A stretch of 53,734 nt of DNA from Actinomycetota bacterium (GCA_009886115.1 VFJJ01000053.1:1-53734); one strand, 5' to 3'; positions 34,464 through 43,985 are shown, counted from the first letter of the stretch. Numbers and translations: made by a program. The notes: generated by a model from the sequence alone, not told the origin.

Positions 34464-35996
34464 CTACGGGGTGATGCCGATGCGGGCGACGGGGGCGGCC
34501 GCGGTCTGGCGGCGAGACAGTGCGAGCTGCAGCGCCCGCAGCAACACGTTCCTGGTTTCCCGGGGATCGATCAGCTCGTCGAAGCCCAGCGACTGCGCCG
34601 AACGGTACGAGGCGTCGAGCTCGGCTCGGCGGAGCTGGTCGGCCAGGTCGGCATCAGCCTTCATGGCCCGCCCCGAAGCCTTGGCCCCCATGGCTCCCAG
34701 GGTCACGCCGGGATATGCGTACGAGGCGGTCTGACGGTCGAAGCTGACCATGCCCATGACCATCGATCCGAAGCCGTAGGCCTTGCGCATGGTCACCTGG
34801 AACTTGGGCGTGGTCGCCAGGGTCTGGGCCGCGAACATGCGGGCACCGCTACGGAGGATCCCCTGTTGCTCGGACTTCGAGCCCGGCATCACGCCCGGGT
34901 TGTCGGCGAGGAACAACAGAGGGAGATGGAACGAGTCGGCGACGGTGATGAAGTGCGCCGCCTTGTCGGCGGCATTGGCGTCGACCGATCCGGCCATCAC
35001 CTTGGGCTGATTGGCGATCACGGCCACCGGTTCGCCCGCGAGACGGGCCAGCCCACAGATGATGACCGGCCCGAACGTGGGCTGGACCTCGAACCAGTCG
35101 CCGCCGTCGACGATGCAGTCGATGACACGCCGCATGTCGTAGACCTTGCGATTGTCGCGAGGAACGATCGAGAGGATGGCGTCGGTGCGGCGCGGTCCCT
35201 GGTCGCTGGTCTCGACCCGGCCCGGGTACGACCACGCGCTCGCCGGGAAATACGACAGGTAACGCCGAATGATCGCGAGCGCCGCCACGTCGTCGTCGGC
35301 CACGTTGTGCACGAGACCACTGGCGATCGCCACGCCGGGCCCACCGAGCTCGTCCTTGGTGATGTCCTCGCCGATCGACTCCCTGACGACCGGCGGCCCG
35401 GCCGTGAAGATCGACGCCTGGCGGGTCATCACGGCGAAGTCGCTCATGGGGGCGATGAGTGCTCCGTGACCGGCCGAGGCGCCCATGACCCCGGTCACCA
35501 TCGGCACCTTCCCCGAGAGCTGCGACTGCATGATGAGATCGGTCGGCGATCGCCCGTGTGAGCGCTCGGTGGGACGGTATCCGGCGCCTTCGAGGAGCAT
35601 GATCAACGGCATGCGCTCCTGGAGGGCGATCTCGGCGATGCGGTACCGCTTGGCGTTGCTGCCACTGGCGATCGTCCCGGCAACGGTGGTGAAGTCTTCG
35701 GCGCCCACCATCACCGGTCGTCCGTCGATCAGGCCGCTGCCCGCGACCAGCGCGTCGGCCGGCACGTCGCCGACCAGCGTGCCGATCTCCTGGAACGAGC
35801 CGGGGTCGAGGAGAGCGTCGACCCGGGCGCGAGCGTCGAGCTTGCCGGCTGCCCTGTGCCGAGCGAGGCGATCGTCGCCGCCCATCACGCGGGCCGACGC
35901 CCTGCGAGCATCGAGATCGGCGAGCGTGGGGCCCCAGCCGTTCGGTAGCTCGTCGTGCTCTGGCGGGTTCGTGCGCTTGTCGTTCGTCTCGTCCAT
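34464..35996 (-). CDS. Acyl-CoA carboxylase carboxyltransferase (beta) subunit
   Basis: 510 residues with two crotonase-like carboxyl-transferase halves. N-terminal GKLDARARVDALLDPGSFQEIG is typical of the family. Oxyanion-hole glycines are in MVTGVMGASAGHGA and AYGFGSMVMGMV. The second-half block VADSFHLPLLFLADNPGVMPG binds the biotin side. It would move CO2 from biotin to an acyl-CoA such as propionyl- or acetyl-CoA. No biotin-carboxylase alpha subunit lies nearby, so the partner must be elsewhere. A leaderless -10 box supports the ATG. Confidence 0.9.
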   Translation of the reverse strand: MDETNDKRTNPPEHDELPNGWGPTLADLDARRASARVMGGDDRLARHRAAGKLDARARVDALLDPGSFQEIGTLVGDVPADALVAGSGLIDGRPVMVGAEDFTTVAGTIASGSNAKRYRIAEIALQERMPLIMLLEGAGYRPTERSHGRSPTDLIMQSQLSGKVPMVTGVMGASAGHGALIAPMSDFAVMTRQASIFTAGPPVVRESIGEDITKDELGGPGVAIASGLVHNVADDDVAALAIIRRYLSYFPASAWSYPGRVETSDQGPRRTDAILSIVPRDNRKVYDMRRVIDCIVDGGDWFEVQPTFGPVIICGLARLAGEPVAVIANQPKVMAGSVDANAADKAAHFITVADSFHLPLLFLADNPGVMPGSKSEQQGILRSGARMFAAQTLATTPKFQVTMRKAYGFGSMVMGMVSFDRQTASYAYPGVTLGAMGAKASGRAMKADADLADQLRRAELDASYRSAQSLGFDELIDPRETRNVLLRALQLALSRRQTAAAPVARIGITP

Positions 35997-36004
35997 CGCC
36001 GGCG

Positions 36005-36010
36005 ACGCTA
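36005..36010 (-). promoter_or_regulatory. Leaderless -10 box TAGCGT (minus strand)
   Basis: On the minus strand TAGCGT ends 8 nt before the carboxylase ATG. Confidence 0.45.
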
Positions 36011-36058
36011 GCCCCGGCCGACCCGGGCGACCTACCGTGCGGGCAGTTCGACACGAGG

Positions 36059-37087
36059 ATGGCGGGGGCGGCGATGGTCTTCACGAAGCGGCGGGTGGTC
36101 ACGGGTCACGACGACGGAGTCAAGGCGGTGTTTCTTTCCGATGGAGAGCCGGCCAAGGTGATCGAGGTGCCCGGCAGCTTCGCCGTGTCCGAGGTGCTCT
36201 GCCTCGACGGCCGTCCGACGAGCGCGACCGATGGCGGCGACTCGACCGAGGATGGCTTCGGGCTACACCCCGAGCCGGGTGGGGCGACCTTTCGGATCAT
36301 CCGCTTCCCCCCTCCGCCCGCCGACGCGGCCGAGGAGGATCGCTGGATCCGCATCGACATCGAGGATCCCGAGCGCCCGGGCATGCACACCACCGACACG
36401 CTCGACTTCGAGATCATCCTCGACGGCGAGATCGTCCTCGGCCTCGACGACGGCGACCATCACCTGAAGGCCGGCGACGTCGTGATCCAACGGGCCACCC
36501 CCCATCGCTGGGGTGTCGTCGGCGATCGCCCGTGCACCTACCTCGTGGTGATGCTCCGCCCCGATCCGTCGGCCCCCACGCCGCCGGTGGCACTGTCACC
36601 CCGGACGTCGAGTGACACCAAAGGCATCGGGTTCCGGCGTCTGGTGACGGGTACCGACGAGCACGGCCGCTCGTACGCCGTCGACTTCGGGGCGCCCGCG
36701 GTCATCGCCCGACCCGGAGGGCCCGACGGGGTCATCATGGCCGATCTGTGGCAGACGGGTGGGGCCCTCGTGCACGCCGATCAGGGCGGCGACACCACCG
36801 AGCCCAGCCCGCTCGAGCCGCTCGGGGCGGGCGTGTCGTTCCGTTACGTGGAGCTCCCCGCCGGGCACGACCCGGGTGAGCGGGGCTGGCACACCACCGA
36901 CACCATCGATGTCGACGTGATCCTCAGCGGCCGCATGGAGCTGTCGTTGCCCGATGTCGATCCGGTCGTGCTCGTGGCTGGCGACGTGGTGATCCAACGG
37001 GCCACCAACCACCGCTGGCGCCCGCTCGGCGACGAGCCCGTCCGCATGGCGGCGGTGATGCTCGGCCTCGGGTCCGCCTCGGACTGA
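36059..37087 (+). CDS. Bicupin protein formed by internal duplication
   Basis: 342 residues in two halves of about 165 each. Both start with RRxVTGxD and carry HTTDTxDxxxILxGxxxLxL, then AGDVVIQRATxHRW. Each half is a cupin with a His near the first motif and a His-Arg-Trp in the second. Single-domain relatives with the HTTDT and RGTxHxW pattern are common in bacteria and act on small aromatic or sugar-like compounds; the function here is unknown. The start may instead be ATG 36074. Confidence 0.82.
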   Translation: MAGAAMVFTKRRVVTGHDDGVKAVFLSDGEPAKVIEVPGSFAVSEVLCLDGRPTSATDGGDSTEDGFGLHPEPGGATFRIIRFPPPPADAAEEDRWIRIDIEDPERPGMHTTDTLDFEIILDGEIVLGLDDGDHHLKAGDVVIQRATPHRWGVVGDRPCTYLVVMLRPDPSAPTPPVALSPRTSSDTKGIGFRRLVTGTDEHGRSYAVDFGAPAVIARPGGPDGVIMADLWQTGGALVHADQGGDTTEPSPLEPLGAGVSFRYVELPAGHDPGERGWHTTDTIDVDVILSGRMELSLPDVDPVVLVAGDVVIQRATNHRWRPLGDEPVRMAAVMLGLGSASD

Positions 37088-37167
37088 GCGTCAGGTTCGG
37101 CGTCGGGTTCCTGCGGGCCGCCGTCGCGACGCTGCGCACCGAAAGCGCGCCCGTACACTCAAGCGAG

Positions 37168-37656
37168 ATGGGTCGACGCCACGGTGCCGGGATGGCCGCG
37201 ATGCTTGTGGCCTGTTCATCGCGGCGTGCGCTGAGCCGGATGTCGAAGCGGCGTCTGGCGACCACGGCGAGGGACTCGAAGGGACCCACCATCGAACGGC
37301 GAGATCTCGGGACGACCGCCTGCAGAGAGGCGTCGAACGAGGCGCTCGAGCGCCCCAACGAGCGTGTCCGTGATGATGGGCAGGATCGTACCGAGCCGCT
37401 GCGGGCCGCTTTCTCGTGTGCGGTCAGGCGCACGTTCACTGGCCCGACGTCATGTCCGGTCAGTTCGGTTCAACTCGTCGACGAGTCGACCGGGTCGACG
37501 ACCTCGTGGCTTCGGACGTTCGGCACTGGTGAGACTGCGACGATCCCCAACCCGATGCTGCGAGCCCGTTCCGGAATCGAACAGTTGACACTGGAAGTGA
37601 GCGATGGGCGATCGACCTCGATCGTTACATCGTACGTCACCTGGGGCCAGTGCTGA
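37168..37656 (+). pseudogene. Degenerate PKD-domain relic
   Basis: The only readable part is the C-terminal 75 residues (from about 37432). VQLVDESTGSTTSWLRTFGTGE, IPNP, IEQLTLEVSDGRSTSIVTSYVT follow the PKD-domain pattern, in which WxFGDG is normally intact; here the Asp is Thr. The preceding 85 residues look like non-coding translation. The stretch is less GC-rich than its neighbours. It is probably the last remnant of a secreted PKD protein. The rest of 37088-37678 holds nothing I can identify. Confidence 0.45.
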
Positions 37657-37678
37657 ACGACCTACCCCATCGGGCAGA

Positions 37679-38680
37679 TCACCAACGGCCCGGTCGAGGG
37701 CCGGCGGAGTAGCCGGAGCGGCTCCGGCGGGGCGTGCCCGTCGAGCGTGCCGCCTCGCTGCGGAGAACGTCGTTGACGGGACGGCCGGGGGCTCGCCGGG
37801 GATGGTGGATACCGGCGGCCGAGATCAGCCGCCACACGCGGGCCTCGTGGCCGGGGAACTCGGCGAGGAGCGCGGCCATCATGCGGTCGTCGCCTCGCAT
37901 CTCGCCGGTGAGGGCGAACACGACATCACGGCCGACGTGCCAGTCGCCAATGAGCACGGCCGACGGATCACCATACGCCACATGGCGAACGAGGCTCAGC
38001 GTCCACGGCCCGATCCCGGGGATGGTCGCCAGCCTTCGACATGTGCGCTCCACGTCGTGAGCGCTCGCGAGCAGAGCCGGCGCCTCGGCGGCGACCATGC
38101 GAAGCGTGACGGCACGCCGGTGCTCGAGGCCCACTCGACGAAAGTCCCACACCGGCAGGCCGGCGACGACGGCCGGGTCGGGGGGCAGCCACAGTCCGGC
38201 CACGGGGCCCGGAGCCGGCTCGCCGAAGCGGCGCACGAGGGCCGACCAGGTCCTGGTGGCCTCCTGGGTCGTCACCCTCTGCTCGACGACCGCTCGCATC
38301 GCCAGCTCCACGGGATTCGCGCCGGCGGTCAGGCGCAGCCCCCTCACGCGCGACGCCAGCGCCGACACCACGGGGTGCGCCGTGCTGAACGTCTCGGGAT
38401 CGTCGGCCTGACCGAGCAGTCCCGGTGCCCGGGCGATCGCTTCACGGGCGCCGGCCCCGAACGCCCGAACGTGAACCACCCCTTCGGCGGGCGTGAAGAC
38501 CAGGGTCGCCGGGCCCGAGGCGGTCCGGGTGGCGAGGGCGGCGCCCGAGCGGCCCACGCGCACACACGGATCGGACGGGCCCCGACCGACGACGCCGAGG
38601 GTGCGGGCGAGGTCGAGCGGCCCCCTGGGAGTCACGACCGACGTGTGCTCGTGAACCGCACCGGGCTCGGTCGCGCTCAT
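37679..38680 (-). CDS. AlkA-like DNA glycosylase (HhH-GPD superfamily)
   Basis: 333 residues. A helix-hairpin-helix RLATIPGIGPWTLSLVRHVAYG is followed by IGDWHVGRDV, whose Asp is at the catalytic position of the superfamily. Upstream helices (NPVELAMRAVVEQRVTTQEATRTWSALVRRFG) match 3-methyladenine/8-oxoguanine glycosylases. It would excise damaged bases in base-excision repair; lesion choice is unclear. The Arg/Pro/Gly-rich C-terminal tail is probably unstructured. TACGTT 8 nt upstream supports ATG 38680 over 38725. Confidence 0.83.
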   Translation of the reverse strand: MSATEPGAVHEHTSVVTPRGPLDLARTLGVVGRGPSDPCVRVGRSGAALATRTASGPATLVFTPAEGVVHVRAFGAGAREAIARAPGLLGQADDPETFSTAHPVVSALASRVRGLRLTAGANPVELAMRAVVEQRVTTQEATRTWSALVRRFGEPAPGPVAGLWLPPDPAVVAGLPVWDFRRVGLEHRRAVTLRMVAAEAPALLASAHDVERTCRRLATIPGIGPWTLSLVRHVAYGDPSAVLIGDWHVGRDVVFALTGEMRGDDRMMAALLAEFPGHEARVWRLISAAGIHHPRRAPGRPVNDVLRSEAARSTGTPRRSRSGYSAGPRPGRW

Positions 38681-38688
38681 CAGGGCGC

Positions 38689-38694
38689 AACGTA
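38689..38694 (-). promoter_or_regulatory. Leaderless -10 box TACGTT (minus strand)
   Basis: On the minus strand TACGTT ends 8 nt before the glycosylase ATG at 38680. Confidence 0.4.
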
Positions 38695-38776
38695 CCAGGC
38701 CAGAGCGGGCCCAACCCCCGCTCACGGGTTCATCCCATGTTCACTCCACGGCTACCCGACCGGTCTGCTCTGCACC

Positions 38777-38782
38777 TATGGT
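38777..38782 (+). promoter_or_regulatory. Leaderless -10 box TATGGT
   Basis: TATGGT ends 7 nt before GTG 38790 and overlaps the alternative ATG at 38778, which argues for the GTG start. Confidence 0.5.
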
Positions 38783-38789
38783 GGCGCCC

Positions 38790-39497
38790 GTGCCCACGAT
38801 CCTCGTGGTCGATGACGAACCTGCCTACCGCGATGCGCTGCGCGCAGCGTTGCAACGTGAGGGGTTCGGCGTCGACCTAGCCGCCGATGGCCCCGACGCC
38901 TTGCGCAGGGTCAAGGCGAGCGCGCCCGACCTGGTGCTGCTCGACCTCATGCTCCCAGGCATGTCGGGCATCGACGTGTGCCGGGAGATCCGCAAGATGT
39001 CGGCCGTGCCCATCATCATGGTGACGGCCCGCGACTCCGAGCTCGAGACGGTCGTCGGTCTCGAGGTTGGCGCCGACGACTACGTGACCAAGCCGTTCCG
39101 ACTGCGCGAGCTCGTCGCCCGCGTTCGGGCCACGCTGCGGCGCTCGGCAGCTGCATCGCAGATCGCCGCCGGCAATGGAGCCGTCGGGACAGGCGAGGTC
39201 GTCGAGATCGCCGACGTGAGGCTCGACGGCGCCAGCCACGAGGTCCTCGTCAAGGGAGCTACCGTCCACATGCCCCGCAAGGAGTTCGAGCTCCTCGAGT
39301 TGCTCATGCTCAATGCCGGGATCGCCATCACCCGCGACACACTGATCGACCGGGTGTGGGGCGGCGACTACGTCGGTGACACCAAGACCCTCGACGTCCA
39401 CGTGAAGCGCATCCGCGCCAAGATCGAGGACGATCCCGCCAGCCCCAGGCGGATCACCACGATTCGCGGGGTCGGTTACCGCTACGAGAAGCGATAG
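38790..39497 (+). CDS. OmpR/PhoB-family response regulator (orphan, RegX3-like)
   Basis: 235 residues. The receiver starts PTILVVDDEPAYRDAL (D8-D9), with the phospho-acceptor D52 in LVLLDLMLPG and the conserved Lys in DDYVTKPF. The OmpR winged helix follows: MPRKEFELLELLMLNAGIAITRDTLIDRVWG and RRITTIRGVGYRYE. RegX3/PhoP-like proteins control phosphate or envelope responses. No histidine kinase is adjacent. Starting at GTG 38790 gives the normal N-terminus of the family. Confidence 0.92.
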   Translation: MPTILVVDDEPAYRDALRAALQREGFGVDLAADGPDALRRVKASAPDLVLLDLMLPGMSGIDVCREIRKMSAVPIIMVTARDSELETVVGLEVGADDYVTKPFRLRELVARVRATLRRSAAASQIAAGNGAVGTGEVVEIADVRLDGASHEVLVKGATVHMPRKEFELLELLMLNAGIAITRDTLIDRVWGGDYVGDTKTLDVHVKRIRAKIEDDPASPRRITTIRGVGYRYEKR

Positions 39498-39509
39498 CGG
39501 CGACGCTAC

Positions 39510-42119
39510 TCAGATGCTGAAGGCCGCCACCGCGGTCACCGGGCGCGACGGCGGATCGGAGCCGAGCGAGCCGGCGAACGGCCTGTCGGAGAAGGCGAAC
39601 GCGCCGCCGTCCTCACCCACCATCAGGTAGCCGCTCCCGAATGCAACCATCCCGGCGATCGGACGGCGCAGGGGCTGATCGGGTGGGAGGACGCCTGGGA
39701 TCGATCCCCGGAACTCGGCCAGGAAGGCGAACACACCCCCGTCGGACGCAACCAGCCAGTACCCGGAACCATCACGATCGGGAACCAGTGACCGTACCGG
39801 CGCGTTGAGCTGATGCCCGCCCATCGAGCCGTGAAACTGGGCGTCGCCGAACGCGAACACCCCACCGTCGGACGCGACCAGGTAATAGCCGTTGCCGGAT
39901 GGGCTCCGGATCGAGTCGCGCACGGGGCCGTTGAGTTGCAGGCTCGACAGATCGCCGAACGATGCGATGTTTCCGAACCTGATGACGCGACCACGATTCG
40001 TGAACACCCAGTATCCCAATCCGGTCGCGGTGGCCGAGATGCTCACCGCGCTCTCGTCGCCGACGAGCTGCCCGACCGGCACCGAGCCGTGGTCGACCGC
40101 GTCGCCGAAAGGGTGAACGCCACCGAGGGAGTCGAGGAGCCAGTACCCCCCGGCCGAGACGGTCGGCTCGATATCGACCACGACCACGTTGCCACGTCCG
40201 TCCGCTCGAGCCGCGGCGACCATCGACGATGCATCACCCAGCACCCGGGAGTCGCCGAACGCGTAGACCACTCCGGCATCGTCGACCATCCAATATCCCG
40301 AGGCTCGCGGCGGCGCCCCGACCGGGCTGCCGAGCGTGACACGGTTCGAAGCGGCCGAAGGTTGACCCGTGCCGGCCGCGTTGATCGCCGTGACCGTGAA
40401 CGAGTACACGCCGTCAGCCAACGGTGCGACGGTCGCCGATGTGGCCGTCGCACCGGCTCGCACCGATAACCCACCCGGGATGGCCGTTATCTCGTACGCC
40501 GTTGGCGGCGTTCCCCCGTTGGCTCCCGGAGCGATCCACGAGACCTCGGCTGAGCCCGATCCCGGCCGAGCCTGAACCCCGGTGGGAGAGCCCGGCGCGA
40601 TGTCGTCGGCGATCACGAGGCCCACGACCGATCGACCGTGGAGCACGGGCACACCGTTGCCTGCGGTCCGGTGGCCCATCAGGCTCACCGTGTGCGGCCC
40701 GGAGCCGACCCGGGTGAGCAACGAGACGGCGATCGACTGGTCGTACCCGTCGTTCGACGGGTCGACGAACGAGTCGACCCAGCGGTCGGTCCGGTCGTCG
40801 CCGGATGTCGCATCGAGCCCCAACCGGAAACGTCCCTGCGTGTACCCGACACCGTTCTCGACGTTCATCGAGGTCGTCGCCGTCGCGATGAGCGTTCCTG
40901 GGAACCGGGCCTCGAGCGTGCACGCCCCGAGCCTCTGCCACACCGGAGCGCTCGCCATGACCGCAACCGCTCCGGTGCCACGTTCGGAGCACCCCGTGAC
41001 AGCGGGACTGTCGGCCGGGAACGTGATCACCACGAGGCTCGGGTCGTCGAGGACAACGGTGCCGGTACCGACATCGCGGGCGACGCTGAGGTCGAAGGCC
41101 CGGGTCCCGGCGGCGACCGGGACCATCGACGCGATCCCGATGCTGCCGTAGGTGTGCCCCAAGGTCGGGGCGTCGTCGACGGTTGCCCAGTGATCGACCA
41201 CCGTCGGAGAGAAGTCGTTGGCCACACGGAGCCGGGCCTCGTAGGGCTGCCCACGCTCGCCCGGGAGCCGGCCGAGCGACCCGCTGCCCAGCACCAGCGC
41301 GAACCCGTCGACCGGGACCTCGATGGTGCAGCCGCCCGCGGGCACGAATGAAGCCGAGGCGGTCACGACCCGGGACGCGGCGCCGGGTGCCGACCCGGGC
41401 GACCAACAGGCCGCCGAGTCGGGGCTGTCGCCCGGGACGGCGATGGCCACGATCGACGGGTCGACGACGATCATCCTGTTCCCCGACAAGGGTTCCAGGC
41501 TCGCCATGAGGGCGATGACATGGACACCCGGGGCCATGAGGGTGCCGGTCGTGAGGGTGAACGTCCGACTGACCGGATGGTTCACGTCGAGGTGTGCGCC
41601 GTCGACGGTGATCAGCCGCTCGGCGGCGGTGTCGGCGGCGGAGTCGGAGTCGGCGGCGGTGTCGGAGTCGGAGTCGGCGGCGGGCCTCGGGCCGTCGACC
41701 GCCACCGAGAAACGGGCGTGATAGGGCCCGTTGTTCGGGAACACGTCGTCGTGCTGGACGATGGTGCCCGTCGAAGTGATGACGACCACGCTCTCGACAG
41801 CCAGAGCCAACGAGCACGAGCCGACCACCGCGGGGGTCGTGGAGGTGCTCGTCCAGGTGGTGTCGGCCGAGTACCCACAGGTCACGGGGATCGACGGCGC
41901 CGCGACAACTCCGGTGGCCGGGCCCGGCGATCCGGCAGGCTCGGCCGCACCGGCAGCCAACGGAGCGATCGCCAGGCTGGCGATCGCCGCGACGGCGATC
42001 CCCGTGACGGCGACTCGGGCGACGGCGACTCGGGCGAGGAGCAGCGCGACCGACGACGGCACGCCGCCTCGACGGCACGGTCGCCGACCACGGGGCGCGC
42101 CGGACGGACGTCGGATCAT
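39510..42119 (-). CDS. Large secreted protein: beta domains, fibronectin III, C-terminal FGD repeats
   Basis: 869 residues from ATG 42119, which has GGGAGGG 5 nt upstream. It has a long Arg-rich start followed by a signal peptide (VAVTGIAVAAIASLAIAPLAAGA). Three or so Ig-like beta regions with a Ser-Asp/Ala-Asp run near 165 come next. A fibronectin III domain (SPTGVQARPGSGSAEVSWIAP...YEITAI) precedes at least five C-terminal repeats of the form GYWLVxSDGGVxxFGDAxFxGS. Such repeats are common in actinobacterial exported proteins and probably form a beta-propeller-like surface module. Its role, perhaps adhesion or binding, is unknown. Confidence 0.85.
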   Translation of the reverse strand: MIRRPSGAPRGRRPCRRGGVPSSVALLLARVAVARVAVTGIAVAAIASLAIAPLAAGAAEPAGSPGPATGVVAAPSIPVTCGYSADTTWTSTSTTPAVVGSCSLALAVESVVVITSTGTIVQHDDVFPNNGPYHARFSVAVDGPRPAADSDSDTAADSDSAADTAAERLITVDGAHLDVNHPVSRTFTLTTGTLMAPGVHVIALMASLEPLSGNRMIVVDPSIVAIAVPGDSPDSAACWSPGSAPGAASRVVTASASFVPAGGCTIEVPVDGFALVLGSGSLGRLPGERGQPYEARLRVANDFSPTVVDHWATVDDAPTLGHTYGSIGIASMVPVAAGTRAFDLSVARDVGTGTVVLDDPSLVVITFPADSPAVTGCSERGTGAVAVMASAPVWQRLGACTLEARFPGTLIATATTSMNVENGVGYTQGRFRLGLDATSGDDRTDRWVDSFVDPSNDGYDQSIAVSLLTRVGSGPHTVSLMGHRTAGNGVPVLHGRSVVGLVIADDIAPGSPTGVQARPGSGSAEVSWIAPGANGGTPPTAYEITAIPGGLSVRAGATATSATVAPLADGVYSFTVTAINAAGTGQPSAASNRVTLGSPVGAPPRASGYWMVDDAGVVYAFGDSRVLGDASSMVAAARADGRGNVVVVDIEPTVSAGGYWLLDSLGGVHPFGDAVDHGSVPVGQLVGDESAVSISATATGLGYWVFTNRGRVIRFGNIASFGDLSSLQLNGPVRDSIRSPSGNGYYLVASDGGVFAFGDAQFHGSMGGHQLNAPVRSLVPDRDGSGYWLVASDGGVFAFLAEFRGSIPGVLPPDQPLRRPIAGMVAFGSGYLMVGEDGGAFAFSDRPFAGSLGSDPPSRPVTAVAAFSI
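41621..41682 (-). repeat. Microsatellite-like run encoding Ser-Asp/Ala-Asp
   Basis: Short GGAGTC and GGCGGC units alternate and on the coding strand give SDSDTAADSDSAADTAA. The run may expand or contract by slippage, in frame. Confidence 0.65.
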
Positions 42120-42279
42120 GGCGGCCCTCCCCCGGCTCCCGGCGTCCCGGCGTCCCCGGCTGTTGGTCACCCGACCCGTCGAATCGGATGACATCCACGG
42201 CTGAACCGATCGGGATCCCGCAACCGCAGCGCTCCCCCGACGGCCCGGCCACCCAGCGTGGCTGGCATCGGGCGACGAG

Positions 42280-43074
42280 TCAAGCCGAAGCCGCCAACCG
42301 GGCCCGCTCGTGGGCCTCGCGAACGACGGGGGCCTTGGGGAGGGTCACGTCGAGCACCCTCGCCAACGGGATCACCGCCGCCCGCACAGCCGGCGTCGCC
42401 GGGCTCAGCCACGGCAGCCGGTAGAGCCGGCGGATGCGCCGGGGCAGGATGGCCACCGCCGCGGTCACCGGGACCGCCCACAGCGGCCGGTACCGCAGCG
42501 GCATCGGCGGGAACATGAGCAGCCGGAGGCCCTCGCGAGACGCCGACGTCACCCGGAGGCCCTCGACCGACCGGAGGTACTCCCGGAGCTCGCCGTAGGT
42601 CGTCGGAGCGAGCCGGGCCGGCAGGCCCACCATGACGGCCACGGTGGCCATCTCGGCGACGTACTGGTCGGCATCGCCGGGCGAGACCCGTCCGGCGTAG
42701 GCCCGGTAGGCCGCAAGGAACGAGTGGACCTCGACGGCGTGGATCCACAGGAGGAGGTCGGGGTCGGCTGCCGAATAGGCCCGACCGGTCACCGGGTCGA
42801 CGCCCGCCACGTGCCCGTGCACGGCCCGTACCCGGCGCACGAGTCGGCGAGCGGTCGCCGTGTCGCCGTAGGTGGTGCCGAGCACGAACTCGGCCGTGCG
42901 GTGCAAGCGGCCCCACGGGTCGGCGCGGTAGGCGCTGTGCTCGACGACGCCGGCCATGGCCCGGGGCTCGCAGGCCTGGATCAGCAGGGCCCGCAATCCA
43001 CCGACGAGCATCACCGGGTCGGCATGGAGCCGCCAGGCTACGGAGTCGGGCCCGAACAGCCCCAGGTCACCCAT
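42280..43074 (-). CDS. MpaB/DUF2236-family oxygenase-like protein
   Basis: 264 residues, mostly helical. Landmarks are DPVMLVGGLRALLIQACEPRAMAGVVEHS, DPWGRLHRTAEFVLGTTYGD, VRAVHGHVAG, DPDLLLWIHAVEVHSFLAAY and PTTYGELREYL, matching the DUF2236 family that includes the latex-clearing-protein-like and MpaB oxygenases, thought to bind heme b with conserved His and Arg. Its substrate is unknown. Divergent from the amidohydrolase, 68 bp apart. A leaderless -10 box supports the start. Confidence 0.9.
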   Translation of the reverse strand: MGDLGLFGPDSVAWRLHADPVMLVGGLRALLIQACEPRAMAGVVEHSAYRADPWGRLHRTAEFVLGTTYGDTATARRLVRRVRAVHGHVAGVDPVTGRAYSAADPDLLLWIHAVEVHSFLAAYRAYAGRVSPGDADQYVAEMATVAVMVGLPARLAPTTYGELREYLRSVEGLRVTSASREGLRLLMFPPMPLRYRPLWAVPVTAAVAILPRRIRRLYRLPWLSPATPAVRAAVIPLARVLDVTLPKAPVVREAHERARLAASA

Positions 43075-43082
43075 CGCCTCGA

Positions 43083-43088
43083 ACGGTA
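43083..43088 (-). promoter_or_regulatory. Leaderless -10 box TACCGT (minus strand)
   Basis: On the minus strand TACCGT ends 8 nt before ATG 43074 of the DUF2236 gene. Confidence 0.45.
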
Positions 43089-43142
43089 GCGTGCTTCGGG
43101 TGACGGGCCGAGGGCGCCCTCGAAGCCCACGGGAGGTCCACG

Positions 43143-43985
43143 ATGACGTTCGACGTGCTCGACTGCCACCATCACGTCGGCGATCCGATGACGGCCCTCG
43201 GGGGTGCGCTCGGTGAGGGTGCACCGGGTACCGACGACGCGGCACTGGCCGAGATGGCGACGTGGGAGCTCGTCGAACGCCTGCGGATCATGGACGCCGG
43301 CGGCGTGCGCCAGGCGATCGTGATCCCCGGTCACGGCTACCTCAGGCCCGACGGGATCGCCGATACCCGGCGCGTCAACGATGAGATCGCCACCTACCGT
43401 GACCGCACGCCCGACCGCTTCCCGGGCGCGGTGGGGATCGTCGAACCGCAGCACGGGATGGCCTCGTTCGGCGAGCTCGACCGGTGCCGCGCCGAGTTGG
43501 GTCTCGTCGGCATCAGCTTCCACACCCGGTTCCAGGGCGTGTCGCTCGACAGCCGTTGGATCACCAGGTACGTGGAACGCATGGGGGAGCTGGGTCTCGT
43601 GCCTGTCATCCACTGCATCCCCGAGTCGCCGGACGAGGCGCTGTGGAAGCTCCTCGCGCTGGCACGGGCCTTCCCCGATCTGCCGATGCTCGTCCTCGAC
43701 GCGTTCGAGGCCTACGAGACCACGCGAGAGATCTCGGCCATCGCCGACCTGGTGCCGGCCGTCTGCTTCGACACCAGCCTGTCGTACAACTTCGACTTCA
43801 TCGAGGAGTTCGCCCGACGCTTCGGAGCGGAGCGGGTCGTGTTCGGCACCGACCTCTACTCGGCGCCCCTGGGCCGACGCATCAGTCACCTCCTCCCCCA
43901 GATCCTCGAGTCGTCGCTCCCCGACTCCGACAAGGCCCTCATCCTCGGCGGCAACGCCCGACGCCTCTTCGGCCTGACGTCGTGA
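43143..43985 (+). CDS. Amidohydrolase-family (amidohydrolase_2 type) protein
   Basis: 280-residue TIM-barrel metal hydrolase or decarboxylase. It has the N-terminal metal motif DCHHHVG, a barrel His in VIHCIPE, MLVLDAFEAYE, and the C-terminal Asp in VFGTDLYS followed by ILGGNARRLFGL. These fit the ACMSD/2-pyrone-dicarboxylate hydrolase-like group. GGAGG lies 6 nt before the ATG. It is 87 nt upstream of the unrecognised gene and the UGSC selenoprotein and may belong to the same pathway. Confidence 0.87.
   Translation: MTFDVLDCHHHVGDPMTALGGALGEGAPGTDDAALAEMATWELVERLRIMDAGGVRQAIVIPGHGYLRPDGIADTRRVNDEIATYRDRTPDRFPGAVGIVEPQHGMASFGELDRCRAELGLVGISFHTRFQGVSLDSRWITRYVERMGELGLVPVIHCIPESPDEALWKLLALARAFPDLPMLVLDAFEAYETTREISAIADLVPAVCFDTSLSYNFDFIEEFARRFGAERVVFGTDLYSAPLGRRISHLLPQILESSLPDSDKALILGGNARRLFGLTS

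Noticed and set aside
37168-37431. N-terminal part of a real protein ahead of the PKD relic
   Set aside because: The translated stretch is Arg/Ser/Ala-rich with no strand pattern, no ribosome site and no similarity, so it reads as non-coding.
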